Shown: positions 26,118-35,662, numbered from the stretch's first letter. The stretch is 64,000 nt of DNA from JBFKQC01 sp041627895 (GCA_041627895.1 JBFKQC010000001.1:1-64000), one strand, 5' to 3'. Made by a program: numbers and translations. Notes: a model not told the origin generated them from the sequence alone.

Positions 26118-27020
26118 ATGTTGAACGGGTTTCGGAACTGGTCCGACGTCCGGGTCTTCCTCGCGGTGCTGCGCGCAGGTTCGACGCTGGCCGCCGCGAA
26201 GACGCTCGGCATGTCCCAGCCCACGGTGGCGCGCCGCATCGACGCGCTGGAACACGCGCTGAAGGTCAGGCTGTTCGACCGCGACACGCGCGGCGTCCGC
26301 GCCACGCAAGAGGCGCTGCGGCTGGCGGACAAGGCGGCCGCCATCGAAGCCGCCGCGCTGGCCTTCGCCGACGAGGCCGCATCGCTGCGACGGGTCGATA
26401 CGCGGCCGATCCGGCTGACCGCGCCAAGGGTGAACTTCTCGGAGAATCTGGCCGCGGCGATATCGGACTTCCAGGCGCAGCATCCTGGCGTGCGCTTCGA
26501 ATTCGTGGCCAGCTACAAGTATCTCGACCTCACCGCGGGCGAAGCCGACGTCGCCATCCGCCTGGCGACCAGGATCGAGGACGACCGCCTGATCTGCCGC
26601 AAGCTGACCGACGCCACCGGGTCGCTCTATGCCGCCAAGGCCTATGCGGCGCGCCACGGCCTGCCGGCATCAGAGGCCGACCTCGGTGCCCACACCTTCG
26701 TCACGCTCGACCGCGACATGGAGTCGTTTCCGATACAGCGATGGCTTGTCGAGCGTATCCGGCCGGAACAGATCGTCTCGCGCTGTTCCGACTTCGAGGC
26801 CTTGTTCGCGGCGATCCGCGCAGGTCTTGCGATCGGCCCGCTGGGGACCGGCCTGGCCGTCGAGGACCCGTCGCTGCTGCGCTGCTTTCCGCCGCCCGAG
26901 GGAACGTCCCTGCCGGTGTGGCTGGTGATCGGTCCCGACGCGTACCGCCGCCCCGAGGTCAAGGCGTTCGCGGCCTTCTTCGCGCCGCGCTTCCGGCAAT
27001 ACATCCGGAAATCCCTATAG
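26118..27020 (+). CDS. LysR-family transcriptional regulator
   Basis: A 300-residue regulator. The winged helix-turn-helix is at about residues 4-63 (WSDVRVFLAVLRAGSTLAAA, MSQPTVARRIDALE), followed by a LysR substrate-binding domain (about 88-290). The start at 26118 places the HTH at the expected distance; the frame from 26100 adds six residues. Its target is not clear: it is divergent from a small hypothetical gene and upstream of sseA, separated by 146 bp. Confidence 0.92.
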   Translation: MLNGFRNWSDVRVFLAVLRAGSTLAAAKTLGMSQPTVARRIDALEHALKVRLFDRDTRGVRATQEALRLADKAAAIEAAALAFADEAASLRRVDTRPIRLTAPRVNFSENLAAAISDFQAQHPGVRFEFVASYKYLDLTAGEADVAIRLATRIEDDRLICRKLTDATGSLYAAKAYAARHGLPASEADLGAHTFVTLDRDMESFPIQRWLVERIRPEQIVSRCSDFEALFAAIRAGLAIGPLGTGLAVEDPSLLRCFPPPEGTSLPVWLVIGPDAYRRPEVKAFAAFFAPRFRQYIRKSL

Positions 27021-27166
27021 GCCGGGCCGCGCCGAACCATGTTGCCGCCATCTCGATATGCCGCAAGGCAGCAACCTCCTGTCCCTACGTGGACACATCC
27101 AGACGCCCCTTGCCCTCGCCCGGCCCCGGCGATAGGCAGGCGCCGATCCCGAACCGGAGCACCCCG

Positions 27167-28024
27167 ATGGCAGCGGACGATCCGAAAACCCTGGTTTCCA
27201 CCGACTGGCTGGCCGCGCATCTGAACGACCCCGACCTGCGGGTCTTCGACGCCTCTTGGTATCTGCCCGACATGAACCGCAATGCCCGGGCCGAATACGC
27301 GGCGGCGCATATCCCGGGCGCGCGGTTCTTCGATATCGACGAGATTTCCGACCAGCGCTCGGCGCTGCCGCACATGGCGCCGCCGCCCGAGAAGTTCATC
27401 AGCCGAATGCGCGCGATGGGCGTGGGCGACGGGCATCACGTGGTGGTCTACGACGGTGCCGGGCTGTTCAGCGCGGCGCGGGTCTGGTGGCTGTTCCGGC
27501 TTTTCGGCAAGACCGACATCGCGGTGCTGGACGGCGGCTTTCCCAAGTGGCAGGCCGAGGGCCGCGCGGTCGAGGACATGCCCCCGGTGATGCGCGACCG
27601 GCACATCACGGTCAGCCGCCAGAACCACCTGATCAAGGACGTCACCCAGGTCGCCCACGCCGCCAAGCTGGGCGATCACGAGATTCTCGACGCCCGCGGC
27701 CGCGGCCGGTTCATCGGCGAAGAGCCCGAGCCGCGCCCGGGGCTGCGCATGGGCCACATACCGAACGCGAAGAACGTGCACTACGGGGCTCTTCTGAACG
27801 GCGACGGCACGATGAAGGCGCCCGACGCGCTGCGCGCGGTCTTCGCCGCCGCGGGGGTGGACCTCGGCAAGCCGGCGATCACCACTTGCGGCTCGGGCGT
27901 GACCGCGGCGATCATCAACCTCGCGCTCGAGCGCATCGGCCACCGCCGGCACGCGCTATATGACGGGTCCTGGGCCGAATGGGGCATGTATGGCGACCTG
28001 AAGGTCGCGACGGGAGACGACTGA
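27167..28024 (+). CDS. sseA: 3-mercaptopyruvate sulfurtransferase
   Basis: A 285-residue tandem-rhodanese enzyme transferring sulfur from 3-mercaptopyruvate to acceptors such as cyanide or thiols. The first domain (5-135) is inactive and carries HIPGARFFDIDEISD; the second has the catalytic Cys 241 in TTCGSGVTAAI, the CG(S/T)GVT loop that marks mercaptopyruvate rather than thiosulfate enzymes. The ATG at 27167 was chosen by homology; the open frame extends far upstream into the LysR gene. Its TGA shares one base with the next ATG (TGATG), so the aminotransferase is coupled. Confidence 0.95.
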   Translation: MAADDPKTLVSTDWLAAHLNDPDLRVFDASWYLPDMNRNARAEYAAAHIPGARFFDIDEISDQRSALPHMAPPPEKFISRMRAMGVGDGHHVVVYDGAGLFSAARVWWLFRLFGKTDIAVLDGGFPKWQAEGRAVEDMPPVMRDRHITVSRQNHLIKDVTQVAHAAKLGDHEILDARGRGRFIGEEPEPRPGLRMGHIPNAKNVHYGALLNGDGTMKAPDALRAVFAAAGVDLGKPAITTCGSGVTAAIINLALERIGHRRHALYDGSWAEWGMYGDLKVATGDD

Positions 28025-29208
28025 TGCTGGAAAACCTGACCGAACAGCCGAAGGACAAGATCCTCGAGATCATGACGCTTTTCCGCGCCGACCCGCGCGA
28101 GGCCAAGGTCGACCTGGGCGTCGGCGTCTATCGCAACGCCGCGGGCGTCACCCCGGTGATGCGCGCGATCAAGGCCGCCGAGCACCGGGTCTGGGAAGAA
28201 CAGACCACCAAGGCCTATACCGGGCTGGCCGGCGACCCGGCCTATGGCGAGGCGATGGTCGCGCTGATCCTGGAAGGCGCGGTCGACCAGGGGCGCATCG
28301 CCGCCGCCGCGACGCCGGGCGGCACCGGCGCGGTGCGCCAGGCCTTCGAGCTGATCCGGATGGAGGCCCCCGGCGCCACCGTCTGGTATTCCGACCCGAC
28401 CTGGCCGAACCATGTCTCGATCCTGAAGCATCTCGGCATGCAGGCCCGCACCTACCGCTATTTCGACGACGAGACGCGGGCGGTGGACTTCGGCGCCATG
28501 ATGGCCGATCTCGACGCCGTCAGGGCGGGTGACGTGGTGCTGCTGCACGGCTGCTGCCACAACCCGACCGGCGCCAACCTGAACATGACCGAGTGGCAGG
28601 CGGTGGCCGACCTTCTGGTCGCGAAAGGCGCGACGCCGATGATCGACATCGCCTATCAGGGCTTCGGCGACGGGCTGGATGCCGACGCCGCCGGCACCAG
28701 GCTCATCGCCGCGTCCTGCCCCGAGACGCTGATCGCGGCGAGCTGCTCGAAGAATTTCGGCATCTACCGCGAGCGCACCGGCCTGCTGATCGGCATCGCC
28801 CCGGCGGCGGACCACAAGGCGCGCGTGCAGGCCACGCTCAACCACCTAAACCGGCAGAACTATTCCTTCCCGCCCGATCACGGCGCGCGGCTGGTGACGA
28901 TGATCCTCACCGACGACGGCTTGCGCGCCGAGTGGCAGGCGGAACTGGAAGAGATGCGCCTGGGCATGCTGGGGCTGCGCGAAAGCCTCGCCGCCGAACT
29001 GCGGCGCCTGACCGGCTCGGACCGCTTCGGTTTTGTCGCCCAGCACCGCGGCATGTTCAGCCGCCTCGGCGCCTCGCCCGAACACGTGGCCAGGCTGCGC
29101 GACGAGCACGCGATCTACATGATCGGCGACAGCCGCCTGAACATCGCCGGTCTCAACGCGCAGACCGTGCCGGTGCTGGCCAGGGCGATCGCCGAGGTGG
29201 GGGTTTAG
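28024..29208 (+). CDS. Aromatic amino acid / aspartate aminotransferase, class I
   Basis: A 394-residue fold-type I PLP enzyme. The Schiff-base Lys is residue 243 in SCSKNFGIYRERTG, and HGCCHNPTGANL and the C-terminal arginine segment SRLNIAG are present. The sequence pattern (TLGVGVYRN-like VDLGVGVYRNAAG) is that of the Ib/I-gamma AspC-TyrB branch. Translation is coupled to sseA, which fits a role in making 3-mercaptopyruvate by cysteine transamination, although aromatic amino acids are the usual substrates. The repeat copy at 29217 follows the stop. Confidence 0.93.
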   Translation: MLENLTEQPKDKILEIMTLFRADPREAKVDLGVGVYRNAAGVTPVMRAIKAAEHRVWEEQTTKAYTGLAGDPAYGEAMVALILEGAVDQGRIAAAATPGGTGAVRQAFELIRMEAPGATVWYSDPTWPNHVSILKHLGMQARTYRYFDDETRAVDFGAMMADLDAVRAGDVVLLHGCCHNPTGANLNMTEWQAVADLLVAKGATPMIDIAYQGFGDGLDADAAGTRLIAASCPETLIAASCSKNFGIYRERTGLLIGIAPAADHKARVQATLNHLNRQNYSFPPDHGARLVTMILTDDGLRAEWQAELEEMRLGMLGLRESLAAELRRLTGSDRFGFVAQHRGMFSRLGASPEHVARLRDEHAIYMIGDSRLNIAGLNAQTVPVLARAIAEVGV

Positions 29209-29216
29209 CGCGGGTC

Positions 29217-29255
29217 CTTCTTCTCGTCCCGAATACGCCCGCCGAAGGCGTCTGG
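29217..29255 (+). repeat. Dispersed intergenic repeat copy with second module
   Basis: CTTCTTCTCGTC, then CCGAATACGC, is followed after one base by CGCCGAAGGCG (29240-29250), a small hairpin-forming module. The same second module recurs at 45640-45650, showing that the repeat is bipartite. It lies 9 bases after the aminotransferase stop. Confidence 0.6.
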
Positions 29256-29351
29256 CGCCGCCACGCGCGCCGTCCCGTCAATCGTGCGTCGCCTCGCCGC
29301 CTGCCGGATGGACTCGTGCGGTAGCACGCCTTTTGATTACGGCCGCCGACG

Positions 29352-29380
29352 AAAAGGGCCCGGGCGCGAACGCCCGGGCC
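29352..29380 (-). terminator. Probable terminator of glnK-amtB
   Basis: A perfect 10-bp stem (29357-29366 with 29371-29380) closes a 4-base loop. On the minus strand it is followed by CTTTTC, a short T-run. It lies 29 bp after the amtB stop. Confidence 0.7.
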
Positions 29381-29408
29381 AGGTCGCGGAGCCGACGGGA
29401 AGGGAGGG

Positions 29409-30773
29409 TCAGCTCTGCGAGAACTCGGGATAGGCCTCCATGCCCAGTTCGGTCATGTCGAGGCCGTTCATCTCGGCCTCTTCGCCGACCCGGATGCCCA
29501 TCATCGCCTTGAGGATGGTCCAGATCACCGCGCTGATCGCGAAGACGAAGATGCCGACCACGAGGATCGAGAAGATCTGCGCCGGGAAGGACGCGGCATC
29601 GTTGGTCAGCGGCACGGCCAGCGTGCCCCAGATGCCGGCGAACAGGTGCACCGGGATCGCGCCGACCACGTCGTCGATCCTCATCCGGTCCAGCATCGGC
29701 ACGGTCAGCACGACGATCACCCCGCCCACGGCGCCGATCAGCGTGGCGGCGCCGAGCGAGGGCGTCAGCGGTTCGGCGGTGATCGACACGAGGCCGGCCA
29801 GCGCGCCGTTCAGCACCATCGTCAGGTCCGGCTTCTTGTAGAGGAACTGGGTCAGGATCAGCGCCGCGACCGCGCCGCCGGCCGCGGCGGTGTTGGTGTT
29901 GGCGAAGATCCGGCTGATGTCGGCGACGTTGCCGGCGGTGTCCATGTAAAGCTGCGAGCCGCCGTTGAAGCCGAACCAGCCGAGCCACAGGATGAAGGTG
30001 CCGAGCGTCGCCAGGGGCAGGTTCGCGCCGGGGAACGGCGTGATCTTGCCGCCGCGGGCGTACTTGCCGAGCCGCGGGCCGAGGATCAGCGCGCCGGCCA
30101 GCGCCGCCCAGCCGCCCACCGAATGCACCACGGTCGAGCCGGCGAAATCCTGGAAGATCGTGCCGAAGGTCGACATCATGAAACCGGCCGCGTCCTCGTT
30201 GGCGAGGAATCCGCCGCCCCACTTCCACGACGCCTGGATCGGGTAGATCAGCGCGGTCAGCAGGATCACGAAGATGAAGAACGGCCAAAGCCTGATCCGC
30301 TCGGCCAGCGCGCCCGAGACGATCGAGGCGGTGGTGGCGCAGAACATCAGCTGAAAGAAGAAATCCGAGCCGACCGAGGCGTAGGTCAGGTCGGTTTCCG
30401 TGTCTGCCAGCCCGACCGGTTCCAGCGAGGCGGCGCCGAACGCGCCGAGCACGCCCGAGATCGTCCAGCCGTCGCCCGGATACATCAGGTTGTAGCCGAC
30501 GAGGTAGTACATGATCGCGGCGAAGCTGAAGAGGCCCATGTTCTTCATCAGCTGCATCGTGGTGTTCTTCTGCCGCACGAGGCCCGCCTCGAGCATGGTG
30601 AAACCGGCGGCCATCCAGAACACCAGGAAGCCGGTGACGAGGAACATGAAGGTGGTGAAGATATAGCCGATGTCCTGCATCGGCGGGGTGACGTCGGCAT
30701 CTTGCGCCAGCGCCATCCCGGGCAGCACCGTCGCGGCCAGAGCCGCCGCTGCAATCCAGGGTCTGAGGGTCAT
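29409..30773 (-). CDS. amtB: Ammonium transporter
   Basis: A 454-residue inner-membrane ammonium channel. A cleavable signal peptide (ALAATVLPGMALAQ) precedes eleven transmembrane helices. Recognisable are GFTMLEAGLVRQKNT, DFAGSTVVHSVGG with a pore His, and HLFAGIWGTLAVPL with the second pore His region. It follows glnK in the same direction by 38 bp, the standard pairing in which GlnK plugs the channel when nitrogen is ample. Confidence 0.96.
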   Translation of the reverse strand: MTLRPWIAAAALAATVLPGMALAQDADVTPPMQDIGYIFTTFMFLVTGFLVFWMAAGFTMLEAGLVRQKNTTMQLMKNMGLFSFAAIMYYLVGYNLMYPGDGWTISGVLGAFGAASLEPVGLADTETDLTYASVGSDFFFQLMFCATTASIVSGALAERIRLWPFFIFVILLTALIYPIQASWKWGGGFLANEDAAGFMMSTFGTIFQDFAGSTVVHSVGGWAALAGALILGPRLGKYARGGKITPFPGANLPLATLGTFILWLGWFGFNGGSQLYMDTAGNVADISRIFANTNTAAAGGAVAALILTQFLYKKPDLTMVLNGALAGLVSITAEPLTPSLGAATLIGAVGGVIVVLTVPMLDRMRIDDVVGAIPVHLFAGIWGTLAVPLTNDAASFPAQIFSILVVGIFVFAISAVIWTILKAMMGIRVGEEAEMNGLDMTELGMEAYPEFSQS

Positions 30774-30811
30774 TTCAAGCTTCCTTTCGCTTGGCTGGAT
30801 CGACGCGCGGC

Positions 30812-31150
30812 TCAGAGCGCGTCTTCGTTGGTTTCGCCGGTGCGCACGCGCACGGCGGATTGCAGGTCGAGCACGAAGATCTTGCCGTCGCCGATCTTGC
30901 CGGTATTGGCGGCCTTCTGGATCGTCTCGACCACCTGATCGGCCATCGAGCTGGCGACGGCGATCTCGAGCTTGACCTTGGGCACGAAGTTCACCGCGTA
31001 TTCCGCGCCGCGGTAGACTTCGGTATGGCCGGATTGCGTGCCGAAGCCTTTGATTTCCGTCACCATCATGCCGCGGACGCCCACGGCGGTGAGCGCCTCG
31101 CGCACCTCCTCGAGCTTGAACGGCTTGATTGTCGCAATGATCAGTTTCAC
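30812..31150 (-). CDS. glnK: Nitrogen regulatory protein P-II
   Basis: A 112-residue trimeric signal protein sensing 2-oxoglutarate and ATP/ADP. The T-loop Tyr that is uridylylated is residue 51 in YRGAEYAVNFVPK, and the C-terminal DLQSAVRVRTGE signature is present. Because amtB is cotranscribed, the GlnK subtype is preferred over GlnB. The 347-bp upstream gap contains tandem TTTTGCACA motifs likely to be involved in nitrogen control. Confidence 0.95.
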   Translation of the reverse strand: MKLIIATIKPFKLEEVREALTAVGVRGMMVTEIKGFGTQSGHTEVYRGAEYAVNFVPKVKLEIAVASSMADQVVETIQKAANTGKIGDGKIFVLDLQSAVRVRTGETNEDAL

Positions 31151-31497
31151 GTCAGTCGCCTTCCGGTTTGCAGGTCGCCCCGCGGGGAGTTACGAGCGAA
31201 AGAGAACGCTGCACTGCGGCGAAGACAACGAATCCGGGGCGGAATCCGGGTTTGACAACGGCTGTTTTGCACATTTTTTGCACAAAAATCGGCCTGTGAT
31301 GAAAATTCATGCAAATATTGAATGGAGAAGCCGGCTGCGGCCGGCGGGGCGAATCGGGTGCCGTTTGCGCCTGAAGGGCGCCGGCCGCACCGCGCCCTGG
31401 ACGCACCCGAATTCGGGCGGGCCGGGCAGTTCAGGGTCCACATTCGCCGCCGCCGGCGATATGGTGACGGCAACGAAAACGCCGGGCAGGGCAATTC
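31151..31497. other. Regulatory gap between glnK and the PBP1A gene
   Basis: This divergent 347-bp gap holds no gene. About 31250-31320 is a strongly AT-rich island unlike the surrounding DNA. It contains the tandem repeat described separately. A plain sigma-70 promoter for either gene was not convincingly located. Confidence 0.6.
31265..31284. promoter_or_regulatory. Tandem TTTTGCACA repeats, candidate NtrC-type site
   Basis: Two exact copies of TTTTGCACA (31265-31273 and 31276-31284) lie 11 bp apart, one helical turn. TGCAC is the half-site known for NtrC, normally arranged as an inverted pair; here the halves are direct. Position 115-134 bp upstream of glnK fits an activator site, but the factor is inferred. 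Confidence 0.45.
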
Positions 31498-33660
31498 ATG
31501 GGCAATTCTGGCAAGCGCAGGCCGACGCTGGTCGCAGACAAGCGCAGCCGGCCGGGCGGCGGGCGCACGGCGGCAAAGCGCAAGCCCGCGCCGAAGAAGC
31601 CGACGCGCACGCCGCGCCGGCGCCGCGGCAACCCGGTTTCCGCCTTCTTCCGCGGCATTCTGCGCTGGTTCTTGCGGCTGCTCTGGCGCCTCGCCTGGCG
31701 CGGTGCGGTGGTTCTGGGGCTGATCTCGGGCGCGGCGATCTGGTATTTCCATTCGACGCTGCCGGAACTCGAGACGCTTCTCGACGCGCGCACCCGCGGC
31801 TCGGTCACGATGCTGGACCGCCATGGCGAGGTCTTCGCCTGGCGCGGCAAGCAATATGGCGGGCAGATCACCACCGACACCGTCGCGCCGGTCCTGAAAC
31901 ACGCGATCATCGCCACCGAGGACAAGCGGTTCTACCGCCATCTCGGCGTCAGCCCGCGCGGCATCGCCAGCGCGATCCGGATCAACCTGAGCGAGGGCCG
32001 CGGGCCGCTATCCGGGCATGGCGGATCGACCATCACCCAGCAGGTCGCCAAGCTGATCTGCATGGGCGTGTCCTATGACAAGGAGGTCTGGAAGACCGAG
32101 GCCGATTACGAGGCCGATTGCCGCGCAAGCTCCATGTGGCGCAAGATCAAGGAGATGCACTATGCCGTCGCGATGGAACTCGCCTACGGCAAGGACGAGA
32201 TCCTGACGATCTATCTGAACCGCGCGTTCCTCGGCGCCGGTGCGCATGGTTTCGAGGCCGCCGCCCAGCGCTATTTCGGCAAATCCGCCGCCGAGGTCAA
32301 CGCGCCCGAGGCGGCGATGCTGGCGGGGCTGCTGGTGGCGCCATCGCGCTATGCGCCGACCAACGATCTGGAGCGCAGTCAGGACCGCGCGGCGACTGTG
32401 CTGAAACTGATGCGCGAGCAGGGCTATATCACCGAGGCCGACGAGACCGTCGCGGCCGCCGCCCCGGCGATCCTGTCCGAGGCGGCCGAGGCCCGCGCCG
32501 GCGGCTATTTCGCCGACTGGGTGATGGAACGCGGTCCCGGCTTTCTGACCCGCGACACCACCGAGGACGTGATCGTCAAGACCACCTTCGACCAGCGCAT
32601 CCAGACTGCCGCCGAAGAGGCGCTGCAGGCGGTGCTGGACGCCAAGCTGAAGGACGGCTCCGAGGCGCAGGCCGCGATTGTGGTCATGAGCGCCGACGGC
32701 GCGGTGCGGGCGATGGTCGGCGGGCGCAGGTTCAAGGGCGTCGCCGGCACGTTCAACCGCGCGATCATGGCCAAGCGGCAGACCGGGTCGGCGTTCAAGC
32801 CGTTCGTCTACGCCACTGCGCTCGATCTCGGATACCGCTATGACGACACGGTGCTGGACGCGCCGCTGACCATCGACGTGCCGGGGTCCGGCCCGTGGTC
32901 GCCGAAGAACTACACCCGCGACTACATGGGCGAGGTGACGCTGACCGAGGCGCTGGTGCGGTCGCTGAACATCCCCGCCGTCCGGCTGTCCGAGGCGGTG
33001 GGCCGCGACAACGTGCGCGTGGTGGCCGAACAGTTCGGGATCGAAAGCGATCTGGCGGCCGGCCCGGCGCTGGCGCTGGGGACCTCGGAATCCTCGCTTC
33101 TGGAGATGACCGGCGCCTATGCTGGCATCCTGAACGGCGGGTCGTCGGTCCGGCCCTACGGGCTGATCGAGCTGCGGCTGATCGGCGACGAGGTGCCGCT
33201 GATGGGCCAGGTGGGCGGCATGGGCGAGCGGGTGATCTCGGAAGGCGCGGCACGCCAGCTGATCTACATGATGAGCCAGGTCGTCGAGCGCGGCACCGGG
33301 CAGCGCGCGGCGCTGGCCGACCGGCAGGTCGCGGGCAAGACCGGCACCACGCAGGCGGCCCGCGACGCCTGGTTCCTGGGCTTTTCCGCCGACTATGTCG
33401 CGGGCGTCTGGATGGGCTATGACGACAACACGCCGCTATCGGGCGTCACCGGCGGCGGGCTGCCGGCGGAGATCTGGCACGAGGTCATGGTGCGGGTGCA
33501 TGACGGGTTGCCGCCCGATTCGCTGCCGATGATCGACCCCGCCGCGATGCCGCGCCCGGTGCCGGACCGCACCCCGGTCGCGACCGAAGAGCCGCGCCGC
33601 GAACGCCGCGGCGGCCTGGAGGAGGTGCTGCGCACGATTCTGGGCGGCCGGAACCACTGA
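31498..33660 (+). CDS. Bifunctional penicillin-binding protein, PBP1A family
   Basis: A 720-residue class A PBP that polymerises glycan strands and cross-links peptides. A basic cytoplasmic tail (1-50) precedes one membrane anchor (about 65-84). The GT51 domain has the catalytic Glu 141 in EDKRFYRHLG and GGSTITQQVAKL. The transpeptidase has the nucleophile Ser 431 in TGSAFKP and KTGTT at about 614-618. A short insertion (SYDKEVWKTEADYEADCRAS) sits within the glycosyltransferase domain. The ATG at 31498 is preceded only by a weak GGGCAGGG site. Convergent with pncA. Confidence 0.95.
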   Translation: MGNSGKRRPTLVADKRSRPGGGRTAAKRKPAPKKPTRTPRRRRGNPVSAFFRGILRWFLRLLWRLAWRGAVVLGLISGAAIWYFHSTLPELETLLDARTRGSVTMLDRHGEVFAWRGKQYGGQITTDTVAPVLKHAIIATEDKRFYRHLGVSPRGIASAIRINLSEGRGPLSGHGGSTITQQVAKLICMGVSYDKEVWKTEADYEADCRASSMWRKIKEMHYAVAMELAYGKDEILTIYLNRAFLGAGAHGFEAAAQRYFGKSAAEVNAPEAAMLAGLLVAPSRYAPTNDLERSQDRAATVLKLMREQGYITEADETVAAAAPAILSEAAEARAGGYFADWVMERGPGFLTRDTTEDVIVKTTFDQRIQTAAEEALQAVLDAKLKDGSEAQAAIVVMSADGAVRAMVGGRRFKGVAGTFNRAIMAKRQTGSAFKPFVYATALDLGYRYDDTVLDAPLTIDVPGSGPWSPKNYTRDYMGEVTLTEALVRSLNIPAVRLSEAVGRDNVRVVAEQFGIESDLAAGPALALGTSESSLLEMTGAYAGILNGGSSVRPYGLIELRLIGDEVPLMGQVGGMGERVISEGAARQLIYMMSQVVERGTGQRAALADRQVAGKTGTTQAARDAWFLGFSADYVAGVWMGYDDNTPLSGVTGGGLPAEIWHEVMVRVHDGLPPDSLPMIDPAAMPRPVPDRTPVATEEPRRERRGGLEEVLRTILGGRNH

Positions 33661-33710
33661 GCGTGACCTACCGGGGCAGGACCTCTGCCCCCGACCCGGC
33701 CGCCGGCGGC

Positions 33711-34316
33711 TCAGGCCAGCGCGACGCCGGCGCCGCGCATCGCGTCCAGCGCCGCGGCGAGCGAACCGTCCAGGTCGATGGCGCGGCAAAGCTCTTGCCG
33801 CACCGTGACGTCGAACCCCAGCTTCGCGGCGTCTATGGCAGAGTAGGTCACGCAGAAATCCGTCGCCAGCCCGACCATGGTCAGCCTTTGCAGCCCGCGC
33901 GTGCGCAAGTAGCCCTCGAGCCCGGTGGGCGTCGTGCGGTCGTTCTCGAAGAACGCGGAATAGCTGTCGATCGCGCGGTTGAATCCCTTGCGGATGATCA
34001 GGTCGGCGCGGGTGGCGTTCAGCCCGGCATGGAACGCGGCCCCGTCGGTCCCTTGCACGCAATGGTCGGGCCAGAGCACCTGCGGACCATAGGGCATCTC
34101 GGTCATGCCGAAGGGGTCCAGCCCCTGGTGCTGCGAGGCAAACGACGAGTGGTCGGCCGGGTGCCAGTCCTGCGTCAGGATTACCGCGGGAAACTCTGCC
34201 ATCAGCGCGTTGATGCCGGGCACGATCCGGTCGCCGCCCGCCACGGCGAGCGCGCCGCCGGGGCAGAAATCGTTCTGTACGTCGATCACGATCAGGGCTT
34301 CGGTCGCGGGGCGCAT
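33711..34316 (-). CDS. pncA: Nicotinamidase / pyrazinamidase
   Basis: A 201-residue isochorismatase-fold amidase that deaminates nicotinamide to nicotinate for NAD salvage. The catalytic triad is Asp 12 (IVIDVQNDF), Lys 110 (IRKGFN) and Cys 155 (LATDFCVTYSA). The metal site is Asp 50, His 52 and His 56 (TQDWHPADHSSF). All key residues are present. It is convergent with the PBP1A gene and alone on this strand. Confidence 0.95.
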   Translation of the reverse strand: MRPATEALIVIDVQNDFCPGGALAVAGGDRIVPGINALMAEFPAVILTQDWHPADHSSFASQHQGLDPFGMTEMPYGPQVLWPDHCVQGTDGAAFHAGLNATRADLIIRKGFNRAIDSYSAFFENDRTTPTGLEGYLRTRGLQRLTMVGLATDFCVTYSAIDAAKLGFDVTVRQELCRAIDLDGSLAAALDAMRGAGVALA

Positions 34317-34442
34317 GTGCGGGACTCCTCTGTCGGCTGGCCGTGAGTAGAAAGCGCGCGCGCCCCAGTCAACCGTGGTCCGGCGGCGTAATCCGATGCC
34401 GGTTCAATGATAGGGTTCGCCCTGCGGAATGGGAGGGACAGG

Positions 34443-34745
34443 ATGACCGCATACGTCATCGCGCAGATCGAGGTGCACGATCCGGAGGGCTACAAGGCCT
34501 ATCTGGCGGGCTTCATGCCGATCTTCGAACGACACGGCGGAAGGCTGCTGGCGACCTCGGCCAGGGAAACCGCCGTGATCGAAGGCGAGTGGGGCTATCC
34601 GCGCACCGTTCTGATGGAATTCGCCGACCTCGAAACCGCGACGCGCTGGCTGAACGATCCCGACTATGCGGCGCTGGCGGAAATCCGCAAGCGCACGGCG
34701 CGCACCAACATGGCGCTGGTCGAGGGCGTCGGCCAGCACGGTTGA
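34443..34745 (+). CDS. DUF1330 domain protein
   Basis: A 100-residue dimeric alpha+beta-barrel-like protein of the DUF1330 family. It shows IAQIEVHDPEGYKAYLAGF at the start and the family's central GEWGYPRTVLMEFADLETA and final WLNDPDYAAL. The biochemical role of the family is unknown. The ATG at 34443 has GGGAGGGACAGG upstream, which decides against the earlier ATG at 34407. trhO follows 32 bp later and may share the transcript. Confidence 0.88.
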   Translation: MTAYVIAQIEVHDPEGYKAYLAGFMPIFERHGGRLLATSARETAVIEGEWGYPRTVLMEFADLETATRWLNDPDYAALAEIRKRTARTNMALVEGVGQHG

Positions 34746-34777
34746 GGTCCTGCCGGGGGTCGGGGTAGACCCTGCAC

Positions 34778-35662
34778 ATGCTGGTCGTCGCCGCGCTATA
34801 CCGATTCACGCCGTTTCCGGACCCGGCCGCGCTGAAGCCCGGGCTGGCGCAGGTCTGCGCGGAACATGGCGTGCGGGGCTCGCTGCTGCTGGCGCCCGAG
34901 GGGATCAACGGGACGATCGCGGGCCCGCGCCAGGGGATCGACGCGGTGCTGGCGCATATCCGCAGGCTGCCCGGCTGTGCCGGGATCGAGTGGAAGGAAA
35001 GCGCGGCAGGCGAAATGCCGTTCCGCAGGATGAAGGTGCGGCTGAAGCGCGAGATCGTCACCATGGGCCGGCCGGGCGTCGACCCGTGCGCCGCGGTCGG
35101 GCGCTATGTCGAGCCCGCCGACTGGAACGCGCTGATCGCGGCGCCGGACGTCGCGGTGATTGACACGCGCAACGACTACGAGGTCGCCATCGGCACGTTC
35201 GAGGGCGCGGAGAATCCCGAGACCAGAAGCTTCGGCGATTTCCCGGCCTGGTGGGAGGCCAACCGCCGCCGTTTCGCGGGCAAGCGCGTCGCGATGTTCT
35301 GCACTGGCGGCATCCGCTGCGAAAAGGCGACGAGCTGGCTGCGGGGGCAGGGGGTGGACGAGGTCTATCACCTGAAGGGCGGCATCCTGAATTACCTCGA
35401 AGAGGTGCCCGCGGCCGAGAGCCTGTGGCATGGCGAGTGCTATGTCTTCGACCAGCGCGTCAGCGTGGGCCACGGGCTGGCCGAGGGACGACACGGCATG
35501 TGCCATGCCTGCGGGCGGCCGGTCTCGGCGGCGGACAGGGCGCGGGCAGAGTACGAGGCCGGCGTGCAGTGCCCGGCCTGCGTCGGCGAATACGGCGCGG
35601 CGGACCGCGCCCGATTCCGCGAACGCCAGCGGCAAATCACCCTCGCAAAGGGGCGCGAATAG
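34778..35662 (+). CDS. trhO: tRNA uridine(34) hydroxylase TrhO (rhodanese-like)
   Basis: A 294-residue YceA/TrhO protein. These use molecular oxygen to hydroxylate U34 of certain tRNAs, the first step to (c)mo5U. An N-terminal acylphosphatase-like domain (1-95, LLAPEGINGTIAG) precedes a rhodanese domain with the active-site Cys 175 in FCTGGIRCEKA. A Cys-rich C-terminal segment follows (CHACGRPV, CPACVGEYG), a possible zinc site. With MnmD and the MnmC-like oxidase it makes three wobble-uridine enzymes in the window. Confidence 0.93.
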   Translation: MLVVAALYRFTPFPDPAALKPGLAQVCAEHGVRGSLLLAPEGINGTIAGPRQGIDAVLAHIRRLPGCAGIEWKESAAGEMPFRRMKVRLKREIVTMGRPGVDPCAAVGRYVEPADWNALIAAPDVAVIDTRNDYEVAIGTFEGAENPETRSFGDFPAWWEANRRRFAGKRVAMFCTGGIRCEKATSWLRGQGVDEVYHLKGGILNYLEEVPAAESLWHGECYVFDQRVSVGHGLAEGRHGMCHACGRPVSAADRARAEYEAGVQCPACVGEYGAADRARFRERQRQITLAKGRE

